This document shows, piece after piece, positions 16,671 through 25,149 of a DNA stretch of 42,835 nucleotides (the first letter of the stretch is position 1; every line of letters begins with the position of its first letter). The stretch comes from Neobacillus kokaensis. GTDB lineage: Bacteria > Bacillota > Bacilli > Bacillales > Cytobacillaceae. The translations under genes were made by a program, and so were the position numbers. The notes below the pieces were generated by a model that was not told the origin of the DNA, did not search any database, and was given only the letters and a program-made list of their open reading frames with translations. The stretch is taken from contig NZ_BNDS01000036.1 in assembly GCF_014656545.1 (NCBI RefSeq), forward strand, positions 1 to 42,835. Direction: 5' to 3'.

Positions 16671-17639
16671 ATGAAACTATTAGGCTTACATCATGTATCA
16701 ATTATGACTGGCAAAGCGGAAAAGAATTATGAGTTCTTTACAAAGATTTTAGGGATGAGATTGGTGAAGAAAACAGTCAATCAAGACGATACAAAGTCCT
16801 ATCATCTATTCTATGCCGATGCCGAAGGTACTCCTGGTACAGAGGTCACTTTTTTTGACATCCCAGGGCTAGGAAATTCATACAGAGGAACATCTGATAT
16901 TTCCACTGTATCTTTAAGAGTTCCAAGTACAGAGTCATTACTGTTTTGGAAAGAACGTTTTATTCAGTATGGGATTGAACATGGTGAGATTGAAAAAAGA
17001 GCGTATCGTGATACGTTAGCTTTTAGAGATTACGATGGAACTCGAATCATTCTTGTTGCTGATAATGGTGAAAAAGGTGTAAGAGCGGGTATTCCTTGGC
17101 ATCGTGATGATATTCCGTTAGAACATGCCATTATTGGCCTAGGACCTGTAACCCTTACGGTTGGAATCGCGGAACCAACGATTGGAGTGCTTACTGAAGT
17201 GATGGGATTCCGCTTTGTTGGCTCCTATCCATCTCTTGAAGGAGATCATCCTGAGATTTTAGTTTATGCCACTGGTGAAGGCGGCACCGGGGCTGAAGTT
17301 CATATTGAAACAAGACCAGACCTGCCAAGAGCACGACTTGGCCGTGGTGGTGTGCACCATGTTGCATTCCGAGTCCCGAATGAAGAAGAATATGATCAAT
17401 GGGCTCAGCGTTTAAAGGATAACCGCCTCCCAAACTCAGGTAAGGTGGAACGTTATTATTTTAAAGCGTTATATTTTAGAGAGCCAAATGGTATTTTGTT
17501 TGAATTATCGACAGACACACCAGGGTTTGCTACAGATGAACCAATGGAAACAATGGGGCAAACATTGGCCTTACCGCCATTTTTAGAGCCGCGCCGCAAA
17601 GAGATTGAAGCAAACTTACGGCCTCTAGAATTAAATTGA
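16671..17639 (+). CDS. mhqO: Glyoxalase-fold ring-cleaving dioxygenase (MhqO/MhqA-like)
   Basis: This 322-residue protein has two vicinal-oxygen-chelate domains (about residues 3-130 and 148-275). Metal-ligand positions are visible: His at GLHHVSIMTG, His at GGVHHVAFRV and Glu in EPNGILFELSTD. Homologues MhqA, MhqE and MhqO of Bacillus are thought to open hydroquinone or catechol rings with oxygen and protect against quinones. ATG 16671 is preceded by AAGGAG at 8 bases; an in-frame GTG at 16662 overlaps the ribosome site and is rejected. It is part of the MhqR-box operon. Confidence 0.87.
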   Translation: MKLLGLHHVSIMTGKAEKNYEFFTKILGMRLVKKTVNQDDTKSYHLFYADAEGTPGTEVTFFDIPGLGNSYRGTSDISTVSLRVPSTESLLFWKERFIQYGIEHGEIEKRAYRDTLAFRDYDGTRIILVADNGEKGVRAGIPWHRDDIPLEHAIIGLGPVTLTVGIAEPTIGVLTEVMGFRFVGSYPSLEGDHPEILVYATGEGGTGAEVHIETRPDLPRARLGRGGVHHVAFRVPNEEEYDQWAQRLKDNRLPNSGKVERYYFKALYFREPNGILFELSTDTPGFATDEPMETMGQTLALPPFLEPRRKEIEANLRPLELN

Positions 17640-17672
17640 ATTAGGACAATGAAGTAAAGAGGGAGATACCTA

Positions 17673-18296
17673 ATGAAACATATATTCAATAAGGGTAAAG
17701 ATCCGACAAAGCCAACGTTAGTATTGCTTCATGGGACTGGCGGCAATGAATTAGACCTGCTGCCGCTTGCGGGAATAATTGATGATAAGGCATCTGTTTT
17801 AAGTGTCCATGGGAATGTATTAGAGAATGGAATGCCGCGATTCTTTCGAAGATTAGCGGAAGGTGTGTTTGATGAGGAAGATCTTATTTTTCGAACGAAG
17901 GAATTAAATGGATTTCTTGATGAAGCGGCGGAAAAGTATAGGTTTAACCGTGATAATATTATTGCTATTGGCTATTCAAACGGAGCGAATATTGCCGCCA
18001 GTTTATTGTTTCACTATCAACATGCATTAAAAGGTGCGATTCTCCATCATCCAATGGTGCCGAGAAAAGGAATTGATCTGCCTGATCTATCAGGAAAGTC
18101 CGTGTTTATTGCTGCTGGAACGAATGACCCTATTTGTTCACCTTTAGAATCAGCTGAATTGCAATCATTATTAGAAAAGGCAAATGCAAAGGTGGAACTT
18201 CACTGGGAGAATCGGGGGCATCAATTGACAAATGAAGAAGCGGCGGCTGCGGCCCGGTGGTATAAACAATTCTATAATAAAAACAATAGTTTTTAG
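17673..18296 (+). CDS. mhqD: Alpha/beta-hydrolase, phospholipase/carboxylesterase family (MhqD-like)
   Basis: This 207-residue serine hydrolase has a readable triad: nucleophile Ser102 in GYSNG, Asp152 in GTNDPI, His183 in GHQL, and an oxyanion segment LLHGTGGNELDLLPL. It belongs to the short carboxylesterase group that includes B. subtilis MhqD, co-induced with the dioxygenases by quinones. A plausible role is hydrolysis of ring-cleavage products. It starts 33 bases after mhqO with GAGGGAGA as ribosome site, so it is in the same operon. Confidence 0.88.
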   Translation: MKHIFNKGKDPTKPTLVLLHGTGGNELDLLPLAGIIDDKASVLSVHGNVLENGMPRFFRRLAEGVFDEEDLIFRTKELNGFLDEAAEKYRFNRDNIIAIGYSNGANIAASLLFHYQHALKGAILHHPMVPRKGIDLPDLSGKSVFIAAGTNDPICSPLESAELQSLLEKANAKVELHWENRGHQLTNEEAAAAARWYKQFYNKNNSF

Positions 18297-18339
18297 GGAT
18301 ATTATTTGAGAAGAGCGAAATAATAAGGCAGGGATAAAA

Positions 18340-19005
18340 ATGAGTTTTTTATCAAAGTTATTTGGAAGTTCATCTGAAAAGGAGACAAAAACAATGACAA
18401 ATGTGAAATTGGCAGTGATTTATTACAGTATGGGTGGAACAAATTATCAATTATCAAAGTGGGCCGAAGAAGGAGCAAAAGAAGCTGGGGCAGAAGTAAA
18501 GGTATTAAAAGTTCCTGAACTAGCCCCACAATCAGCGATTGAAGGGAATCCTGTTTGGAAAGCACATGTAGAAGCAACAAAAGATGTACCAGAAGTTAAA
18601 TTGGATGACCTTGAATGGGCAGATGCTATTATTTTCAGTGTGCCAACTCGATTTGGTAATATGCCATCACAAATGAAGCAATTCCTAGACACAACTGGCG
18701 GCCTTTGGTTTAATGGGAAGCTGGTGAATAAGGTTGTGAGCGCCATGACATCGGCGCAAAATCCTCATGGCGGCCAAGAGGCAACCATTTTATCACTCTA
18801 TACGTCAATGTATCATTGGGGTGCAATTGTTGCTGCTCCTGGTTATACTGACCCTGTAACATTTGGAGCAGGCGGTAACCCATATGGAACAAGTGTTACA
18901 GTTGGCCAAGATGGAAAAATGATTGAAGATGTGCAGGCAGCAGTAAAACACCAAGCGAAGCGGACTGTAACGGTTGCAGAATGGGTGAAAAAAGCAAATC
19001 AATAA
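18340..19005 (+). CDS. WrbA-like NAD(P)H:quinone oxidoreductase (flavodoxin fold)
   Basis: This protein of 221 residues (from 18340) or 203 residues (from 18394) is a WrbA/type IV quinone reductase, expected to reduce quinones by two electrons using FMN. The FMN-binding loop is YYSMGGTNYQL and the hallmark VPTRFGNMPSQMKQFLDTTG follows. ATG 18394 has a strong AAGGAG 9 bases upstream and gives the usual WrbA length; ATG 18340 has only AGGG. The extra stretch MSFLSKLFGSSSEKETKT would be a short basic N-terminal extension. As the last gene of the MhqR-type block it fits quinone detoxification. The upstream start is listed to keep the full open frame. Confidence 0.85.
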   Translation: MSFLSKLFGSSSEKETKTMTNVKLAVIYYSMGGTNYQLSKWAEEGAKEAGAEVKVLKVPELAPQSAIEGNPVWKAHVEATKDVPEVKLDDLEWADAIIFSVPTRFGNMPSQMKQFLDTTGGLWFNGKLVNKVVSAMTSAQNPHGGQEATILSLYTSMYHWGAIVAAPGYTDPVTFGAGGNPYGTSVTVGQDGKMIEDVQAAVKHQAKRTVTVAEWVKKANQ

Positions 19006-19015
19006 TAGATACGAG

Positions 19016-19048
19016 AGCTAATCGACAAGTTCGATTAGCTTTTATTTT
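19016..19048 (+). terminator. Terminator of the quinone-resistance operon
   Basis: AGCTAATCGA (19016-19025) pairs perfectly with TCGATTAGCT (19031-19040), loop CAAGT, followed by TTTATTTT. Confidence 0.9.
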
Positions 19049-19070
19049 GGGAATATTTTCCAAGTCCTAA

Positions 19071-19448
19071 TTACAAAAATAATGATACAATCCAGAATAA
19101 AATGCCAATCCAAAGTAGTATGATGATGGTCCCCGCAATCCAGTTTTTCTGTTTTACCTTTTCAGACTTCTCCACATTTTCCCGGCATTCCTCTAGAACT
19201 TCTTTTGGCATCAACTTCAATACTAAAATAATTCCTAATGGGACCAAGATCATATCATCTAAATAACCTAATATAGGAATGAAATCAGGAATTAAATCAA
19301 TCGGACTAAAGGCGTATGCTACAACAAACATTGCCAACAATTTAACATATATAGGGGTAGTCGGATGTTTAGCTACTTCAACTAAAACGAAAATATCCCT
19401 TTTCATCTTTTTGGCTTTTGTTTTTAAATTAGCAAGCGCCTCTCCCAT
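19071..19448 (-). CDS. YkvA-like DUF1232 membrane protein
   Basis: This 125-residue protein has the DUF1232 (PF06803) core YAFSPIDLIPDFIPILGYLDDMILVPLG in the middle (given as family pattern SPIDLIPDFIPxLGxxDD) and a C-terminal membrane helix. The function of the family is unknown. GGGGGAGA precedes the ATG on the minus strand. It is a single gene, convergent with the quinone operon. Confidence 0.82.
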   Translation of the reverse strand: MGEALANLKTKAKKMKRDIFVLVEVAKHPTTPIYVKLLAMFVVAYAFSPIDLIPDFIPILGYLDDMILVPLGIILVLKLMPKEVLEECRENVEKSEKVKQKNWIAGTIIILLWIGILFWIVSLFL

Positions 19449-19537
19449 TTTATCTCCCCCAAACAGAAATCATGTCTCCATACCTCACTCATTCTAAGTT
19501 TATTATAAAATATCAATACGTAGAAGGTGAAACATAA

Positions 19538-19584
19538 GGGACGGTCTGCTGCTTTATTCGAAAGGAAGCGAGGAATTGTTCATT
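19538..19584. repeat. Degenerate GGGACGG hairpin-family element
   Basis: GGGACGGTC at 19538-19546 followed by a CTGCTTTATTCGAAAGGAAG stretch resembles the left half of the dispersed hairpin family; the right CCGTCCC arm is not recognisable. It lies between the divergent YkvA and protease genes. Confidence 0.45.
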
Positions 19585-19696
19585 TCATTTCGTTTTTCTA
19601 AATATGGATTTATAACCCTAAACTAGAAATATATTCTATTATTTGGTAAACTATTCTAGTGTTTTGCTAATTTAATAGAATTTGGAGGGGGATTGT

Positions 19697-22600
19697 ATGA
19701 ATAAAAGAGTTTTTGGAAGGTTTGCATCATTGGTGCTTATCTTTTCCTTATTTGTCAGCTTGCTTCAGCCGATTGCTGCGAAAGCTGACATCGACATACC
19801 GGATGAGACGTTTCAATTGGAAAAAGGACAAGTTATTGAGAAGGAATTTAATCAACCTGGGCAAATTCATTGGTACAAAGTAGTCCCAACTCAAGCTGAA
19901 ATCGCTAAAGATACCCATATGAGAATCAAAATGACGGGGTCGTTTGAGGGGGCAATCTCGGTATATTCTAATCTCGAACGGGCAAAAAAAGATGAAACAT
20001 TTGATGCTTATCGGGCATACATAAGTGAGGGGCCGGTACAAATTGATATGCCTCATGCTTGGAAGGGTCCTTATTATATTAAAGTAGAGTTTTACGGCGG
20101 ATATTATGGTGAAATGGAAATGGATCCAGAAACAGAGGAACCTTTTGAGCCGATAAACTCCATCTATCAAATTGGTTATGAGGGGATCAACCTGCCTCCG
20201 GGGTCGATAGTAGGCGAAGCATGTCCTGTTGAATTAAGTACGGAAAAAAAGGCATCAGGTGTAGAAATTTTATCACAGCTTCGGTCTGTAAGAGACAACC
20301 TTTTATCAAAAACAGAGCAAGGAAAACAACTATCAGCTCTTTATTATAAGGCGGCACCGTATCTTGTAACAAAAATGGTCTTGGATAAAGACGTAAAAGA
20401 GACGGTGTACAAAGATCTTGTTCAACTGAAACCGTTCTTTAAGGACATCGCAGCAAACAGCGATCAAAGCAGCTACCGCTTCTCAGCTGATGATCAAAAA
20501 GCAATTAACGAGTTATATGAAATTGTTTTGAAAAATGTACCTGATCATGTAAAGGCAGAAATTGAAAAGAAGGCAAAAGAAATTGGGCTTGTCACACTTA
20601 CCAATCAAAAAGTTTCGGATGTTTTTAAAAAGTCAAACTTGGCGTTTTCAAACAGTGACACAAATCGAATCATCGTAAAACTGAAAGATGGAAAAATGGT
20701 AAGCAACCTTCAGCAAAAGTCTAGAACACTTGGCTTTTCCGCAGCGTCATTAAAATCAAATGACCCTGTACTTGGCAGCACATTTGTTTTAAAGGTAAAC
20801 AGCAATGTACAGGCACTGGCAAATCAATTTGCGAAATTGCCGGAAGTTGAATATGCGGAGCCGGTTCATAAATATCATAAACAAGCTCAAGATATTTACT
20901 ATCAAAATCAGTGGTCCTTGGAAAATACAGGACAAGATTCGGGCAAAACAGATGCAGATATTAAATTTGGGAAATTACAGCAGATAGTAAAACAAAGAAA
21001 GCTTCAAGATGTTTTAATTGCCGTTGTTGATACAGGCGTTGATAATACATTGGCTGATTTTGAAGAGGAGACAATAAGTTCAGAAGGCTATGATTTTGTC
21101 AATCGTGACAACGACCCGTATGACGATGAAGGTCATGGGACACATGTGGCTGGTATTATTGCGGCTGCTGCTGATAACAATTATTCCATAGCCGGTATAA
21201 ACCCAAAAGCAAAAATTTTACCGGTAAAAGTACTTGATGCCTCTGGATCCGGCGATAGTGACCAAATCGCTTTAGGGATTAAATATGCTGTAGACCATGG
21301 CGCAAAAGTCATTAATCTTAGTCTAGGCGGAGGGAAAAGCAGGGTTATTGAGGATATGCTGAAATATGCTGCGTCAAAAAATGTGACTGTTGTCGCAGCA
21401 TCCGGAAATGATGGAAGTATGCAAGTATCTCACCCGGCTTCTTCAGATCGAGCCATTGCTGTTGGAGCAACAAGCAGACTTGACATCGTTTCTGATTATT
21501 CCAATTACGGTGAGGGTCTTGATTTAGTCGCACCAGGGACGGAGATTCCAAGCTTACTCCCTAATGGAAATGTAACGTTTTTAAGCGGTACATCCATGGC
21601 GGCACCACATGTGTCAGCAGTTGCCGGGCTGCTCCTTGCACAAAATCCAAATTTGACACCTGATGAAATAAAGCAAATTTTAACGGAAACTGCTGATGAT
21701 GTGGCTGTTGAAGATGTCAATAATGATGAAGGTTATTATGACCCTGAATATCCTTTTCCTACTCAGCCTGCACAACCTGGATATGATAATGCATCAGGCT
21801 GGGGAAGATTGAATGCGTGGAGCGCATTCAGTGCAGCAGATTTAAAAATATCCGTTAATGATTTAACGGATAATGACACGAAAGTAACCGGTACCGCTGA
21901 AAAAGACACCCGAATTGAAGTGAAGAACGGGGATACGCTGCTAGGAACAACAACAGCAAAAGCTGACGGTAAATTCAGCGTTACCATCAAGCCGCAAATG
22001 GCTAATCAAGTACTTCAATTGACTGCCAAAAACGGAATGTCTGAGACAAAGGTTAAAGTGATTGTAAAAGATACGATGGTCCCTGAAATTCCATATGTTA
22101 ATCAAGTAAGTAACCTTGATGAGGCAGTGACCGGAGAAGCGGCAGTAGGAACGACTGTAAAAGTGAAAACAAAATCAACAGTACTTGGTGAGGCTGATAC
22201 CGACGCCAACGGTCACTTTACAGTAAGTATTAAAAAGCAAAAAGCTGGAACATCATTGTTTGTGACAGCGACGAGCATTTCCGGAAAAGAAAGTGAAGCG
22301 GCAAAGGTTATCGTTTTGGACAAAATTCCTCCTGTCGCGCCGAAAGTCTTGGCCGTCAGTGACCGTGATCAGTCCGTGACGGGAACAACGGAAGCTAATG
22401 CTACGGTCATTGTGAAGAATAATGGCAAAACAATCGGAACGAAAAAAGCCGATGCAAAAGGAAAGTTCAGTGTAGCGATTAAAAAGCAAAAGGCAGGAAC
22501 GGTTCTTTTTGTTACGGCAAAAGATGCTAGCGGGAATGTGAGCAAGGCTTTAAAGGTAGTTGTAAAGGACAAAACCGCCCCAGCTGCACCAAAAGTAAAT

Positions 22601-23080
22601 GTTATGACCGACCATAGTAAAGTGGTGACGGGAAAAGCAGAAGCCAAAGCAACAGTAATAGTCAAGCTTAAGGGGAAAACAATCGGAACAAAAAAAGCCG
22701 ATGCAAAAGGAAAGTTCAGCATAGCGATTAAAAAGCAAAAGGCAGGAACAGTTCTTTTCGTTACGGCAAAAGACGCTAGCGGTAATGTAAGTAAAGCAGC
22801 AAAGGTGGTTGTAAAGGACAAAACCGCTCCAGCTGCACCAAGAGTAAATGTTGTGACCAGCCAACATAAGGTTGTGACAGGAAAAACAGAAGCCAAAGCA
22901 ACAGTAGTTGTTAAGCTTAAAGGAAAAGTAATTGGAACAAAAAAAGCTGATGCAAAAGGAAAGTTCAAAGTAGTAATTAAGAAGCAAAAAGCAGGAACAG
23001 TCCTGACGGTTACGGCAAAAGATGCTGCAGGGAATACAAGTAAGGCGACAAAAGTTACTGTGAAGAAATCGAAGAAATAG
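19697..23080 (+). CDS. Secreted subtilisin-family (S8) protease with five C-terminal Ig-like repeats
   Basis: This 1127-residue exoprotein begins with a Sec signal (cleavage likely after PIAAKA, about residue 31). Then comes a PPC-like beta domain (about 36-160), an alpha-helical region (about 185-310), an I9-like propeptide (about 320-390) and the S8 catalytic domain (about 415-705). The triad is Asp445 (AVVDTGVD), His480 (DEGHGTHVAG) and Ser633 (SGTSMAAPH). Residues about 716-1125 hold five Big_6-type Ig-like repeats, the last three nearly identical and Lys-rich, ending in VKKSKK without an LPxTG sorting signal. ATG 19697 follows GGAGGGGG; an upstream in-frame TTG overlaps it. It probably works outside the cell, held near the wall by the basic repeats. 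Confidence 0.92.
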   Translation: MNKRVFGRFASLVLIFSLFVSLLQPIAAKADIDIPDETFQLEKGQVIEKEFNQPGQIHWYKVVPTQAEIAKDTHMRIKMTGSFEGAISVYSNLERAKKDETFDAYRAYISEGPVQIDMPHAWKGPYYIKVEFYGGYYGEMEMDPETEEPFEPINSIYQIGYEGINLPPGSIVGEACPVELSTEKKASGVEILSQLRSVRDNLLSKTEQGKQLSALYYKAAPYLVTKMVLDKDVKETVYKDLVQLKPFFKDIAANSDQSSYRFSADDQKAINELYEIVLKNVPDHVKAEIEKKAKEIGLVTLTNQKVSDVFKKSNLAFSNSDTNRIIVKLKDGKMVSNLQQKSRTLGFSAASLKSNDPVLGSTFVLKVNSNVQALANQFAKLPEVEYAEPVHKYHKQAQDIYYQNQWSLENTGQDSGKTDADIKFGKLQQIVKQRKLQDVLIAVVDTGVDNTLADFEEETISSEGYDFVNRDNDPYDDEGHGTHVAGIIAAAADNNYSIAGINPKAKILPVKVLDASGSGDSDQIALGIKYAVDHGAKVINLSLGGGKSRVIEDMLKYAASKNVTVVAASGNDGSMQVSHPASSDRAIAVGATSRLDIVSDYSNYGEGLDLVAPGTEIPSLLPNGNVTFLSGTSMAAPHVSAVAGLLLAQNPNLTPDEIKQILTETADDVAVEDVNNDEGYYDPEYPFPTQPAQPGYDNASGWGRLNAWSAFSAADLKISVNDLTDNDTKVTGTAEKDTRIEVKNGDTLLGTTTAKADGKFSVTIKPQMANQVLQLTAKNGMSETKVKVIVKDTMVPEIPYVNQVSNLDEAVTGEAAVGTTVKVKTKSTVLGEADTDANGHFTVSIKKQKAGTSLFVTATSISGKESEAAKVIVLDKIPPVAPKVLAVSDRDQSVTGTTEANATVIVKNNGKTIGTKKADAKGKFSVAIKKQKAGTVLFVTAKDASGNVSKALKVVVKDKTAPAAPKVNVMTDHSKVVTGKAEAKATVIVKLKGKTIGTKKADAKGKFSIAIKKQKAGTVLFVTAKDASGNVSKAAKVVVKDKTAPAAPRVNVVTSQHKVVTGKTEAKATVVVKLKGKVIGTKKADAKGKFKVVIKKQKAGTVLTVTAKDAAGNTSKATKVTVKKSKK
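22321..23066 (+). repeat. Coding tandem repeats (about 246 bp) in the protease gene
   Basis: Three consecutive Ig-like units share long identical stretches, for example AAAGCCGATGCAAAAGGAAAG-type DNA near 22445, 22693 and 22945. Two earlier units (about 21841-22320) are diverged. This suggests recent duplication at the 3' end of the gene, with possible copy-number variation between strains. Confidence 0.8.
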
Positions 23081-23089
23081 ACAAATTAG

Positions 23090-23157
23090 AGCACGGGACA
23101 GTTCTCTTGCTTCCTTATTAGGGAGTCAAAGGAACAGCCCTGTGCTTCTTTTTTTAT
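23090..23157 (+). terminator. Hairpin of the GGGACGG family acting as protease terminator
   Basis: AGCACGGGACAGTTC pairs imperfectly with GAACAGCCCTGTGCT, followed by TTCTTTTTTT. The central GTTC/GAAC with CTTGCTTCC-like loop material matches the other dispersed elements. The rest of the gap to 23387 shows no other feature. Confidence 0.7.
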
Positions 23158-23387
23158 GTGTTAATTGTTGGGAATGGAAAGGCAAAAGAGATCCAACAGT
23201 TTAAGGATAGACTAACTAGATAAAAAGGTGTGGAATATCGACAGTTTATGATGACAACGGTAGAACAGTTATAAGCAACCCTTTCGATAATGCAGACGAA
23301 AGAATATTAAAAACTTGCTGAATTTGCTATACAATAGTAATTTTAGGATAGTAGTTTCGGTAAGATTTGAAAAAAGGGGTCCTATTT

Positions 23388-24968
23388 ATGAAACAGCTAT
23401 GGTATGGCGGAACGATTTACACAATGGTAAAAGAAAATGAAACGGTAGAAGCGGTCCTTGTAGAGGAGGATACAATTCTTGCGGTTGGAGCATTTTCTGA
23501 GCTTAGCGGAAAAGCGGATGAACTAATTGATTTGCAAGGTGCTGCAATGTATCCAGGGTTCGTCGACAGTCATCTTCATATGATTTTTCAAGGGCAAAAA
23601 TTAATTCGCTTAGACTTAACGAAGGCAAGTTCAGCAGAAGAAATGCTAGAAATGGTGAAAGAAGCTGCGAAGACAACGCCTGCTGATAAATGGCTGTTTG
23701 GCGAAGGCTGGAATGAGAATAATTTTGCGGACAAGCGGATTCCGACGATGGAAGAACTGGATGCCATCCGTAAAGAGCCGATTTTATTAACACGTGTTTG
23801 CCACCATGTTGTCCTTGGGAATTCAGCGACACTTGCCGCCGGGGGGATTACTGATATAAGCGAATCTCCGGCTGGCGGTGAAATTGGTCGTGATGCTTCG
23901 GGGAAACTAAACGGTCTTTTATACGATAGAGCTTCTGAGTTCGTGACAAATGCTATTCCACGGGAAGGGGAAGCCTATATTGATTCTTTGGTTGACGAGT
24001 TGAACCTGGCTGTTGATAATATGCTGTCACTGGGCATAACGGGCGGACATACAGAGGATATGAGTTATTTTGGGGCCTTTATGAATCCATTAACCGCCTT
24101 TCGCCGAGTTATTGGCGAGAAGCGTCATTTCAGAGTGAACCTGCTCCGTCATAATGCCGTATTTGAAGAGATGATGAAAGCAGATGTTCAATTTGATGAA
24201 CCATTTATTGAGCCGGGTGCGATGAAAATTTTTGCTGACGGGGCTTTAGGAGGTTCGACAGCAGCCTTATCACAGCCGTATGCTGATCAGCCCGAGCAAA
24301 ATGGGTTATTTATTCAAACAGACGAGCAGCTGGAGGGATTAGTCAAACTTGCCCGTAAATATGGTGAAGCCGTTGCTGTTCATATCATTGGCGATGCCGG
24401 AGCAGAACAAGTTTTGAATGCGATTGAAAAATATCCAGTACCGGAAGGAAAGCGCGATCGCTTGATTCATGGCTGTGTGTTACGCGAAGATTTAGTCGAG
24501 CGAATGGCACAATTACCGATTGTTGTCGATGTCCAGCCAGCCTTTGTTCCATCAGACTTCCCTTGGGTGATCGACCGTCTCGGCGAGGAGCGGCTGGAAT
24601 TTGCGTATCCTTGGAAAACCCTTTTGGACAGGGGGATTATGTGTGCAGCTGGAACAGATGCACCGGTAGAGGATATTAACCCGCTTTCATCTATTTATGG
24701 GGCAGTTGAACGGAAAAAGCCATATGCCGAGCATGATGGTTACATTCCGGAACAAAAGATTTCTCGTTTTGAAGCAATCCGAATGTATACAGTTGGCAGT
24801 GCCCAAGCCATTAATAAAGAGCACGAGCGAGGCCTTATTAAACCAGGCTACGCTGCCGACTTCTCTGTTTTCGACCGAGACTTATTTGCCGGAACATCAG
24901 AGGACATGCTAGAAGCACAAACTGTAAAAACAGTTGTTGCAGGACAAATCGTATTTGAAAGAGCATAA
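23388..24968 (+). CDS. YtcJ-like metal-dependent amidohydrolase
   Basis: This 526-residue protein is of the amidohydrolase superfamily (Amidohydro_3, YtcJ/NfdA type). Metal-binding blocks are GFVDSHLHM near residue 62-70, GGHTEDM, AVHIIGDAG, and the late Asp in AAGTDAPVEDINP. Substrates of this family are N-acyl or formamide-type compounds; the actual one here is unknown. ATG 23388 is preceded by AAGGGG at 8 bases; a TTG at 23367 is in frame but has no ribosome site. It stands alone between hairpins. Confidence 0.88.
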   Translation: MKQLWYGGTIYTMVKENETVEAVLVEEDTILAVGAFSELSGKADELIDLQGAAMYPGFVDSHLHMIFQGQKLIRLDLTKASSAEEMLEMVKEAAKTTPADKWLFGEGWNENNFADKRIPTMEELDAIRKEPILLTRVCHHVVLGNSATLAAGGITDISESPAGGEIGRDASGKLNGLLYDRASEFVTNAIPREGEAYIDSLVDELNLAVDNMLSLGITGGHTEDMSYFGAFMNPLTAFRRVIGEKRHFRVNLLRHNAVFEEMMKADVQFDEPFIEPGAMKIFADGALGGSTAALSQPYADQPEQNGLFIQTDEQLEGLVKLARKYGEAVAVHIIGDAGAEQVLNAIEKYPVPEGKRDRLIHGCVLREDLVERMAQLPIVVDVQPAFVPSDFPWVIDRLGEERLEFAYPWKTLLDRGIMCAAGTDAPVEDINPLSSIYGAVERKKPYAEHDGYIPEQKISRFEAIRMYTVGSAQAINKEHERGLIKPGYAADFSVFDRDLFAGTSEDMLEAQTVKTVVAGQIVFERA

Positions 24969-24970
24969 TG

Positions 24971-25033
24971 AAACACGGAAGCGATTCTCTTGCTTCTTTT
25001 TAAGGAAGCAGCAGAATTGCCTCCGTGTTTTTT
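24971..25033 (+). terminator. Terminator of the amidohydrolase gene (hairpin-family member)
   Basis: A 17-base arm starting AACACGGAAGC (24971) pairs with an arm ending TCCGTGTT (25028) with two non-Watson-Crick positions, an inner GCTTC/GAAGC stem, and a T-run of seven. The interior TTCTCTTGCTTC resembles the other GGGACGG-type elements although the outer arms differ. Confidence 0.85.
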
Positions 25034-25149
25034 TATTGGAAAAATTTTTAGGGTACAAGCAATCACTAATACAGGTTATGATAGTTTCTGTTGAGCGGAT
25101 GAAAGAAATTATACAAGAGATTAATTCTATACATGGGGAGAGTGTTGTA

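Noticed and set aside
22253..22987. Long antisense ORFs (up to 199 codons) opposite the protease Ig-like repeats
   Set aside because: They are mirror images of a repetitive, Lys/Ala-rich coding sequence; they have no start signals and the sense frame is clearly the gene.
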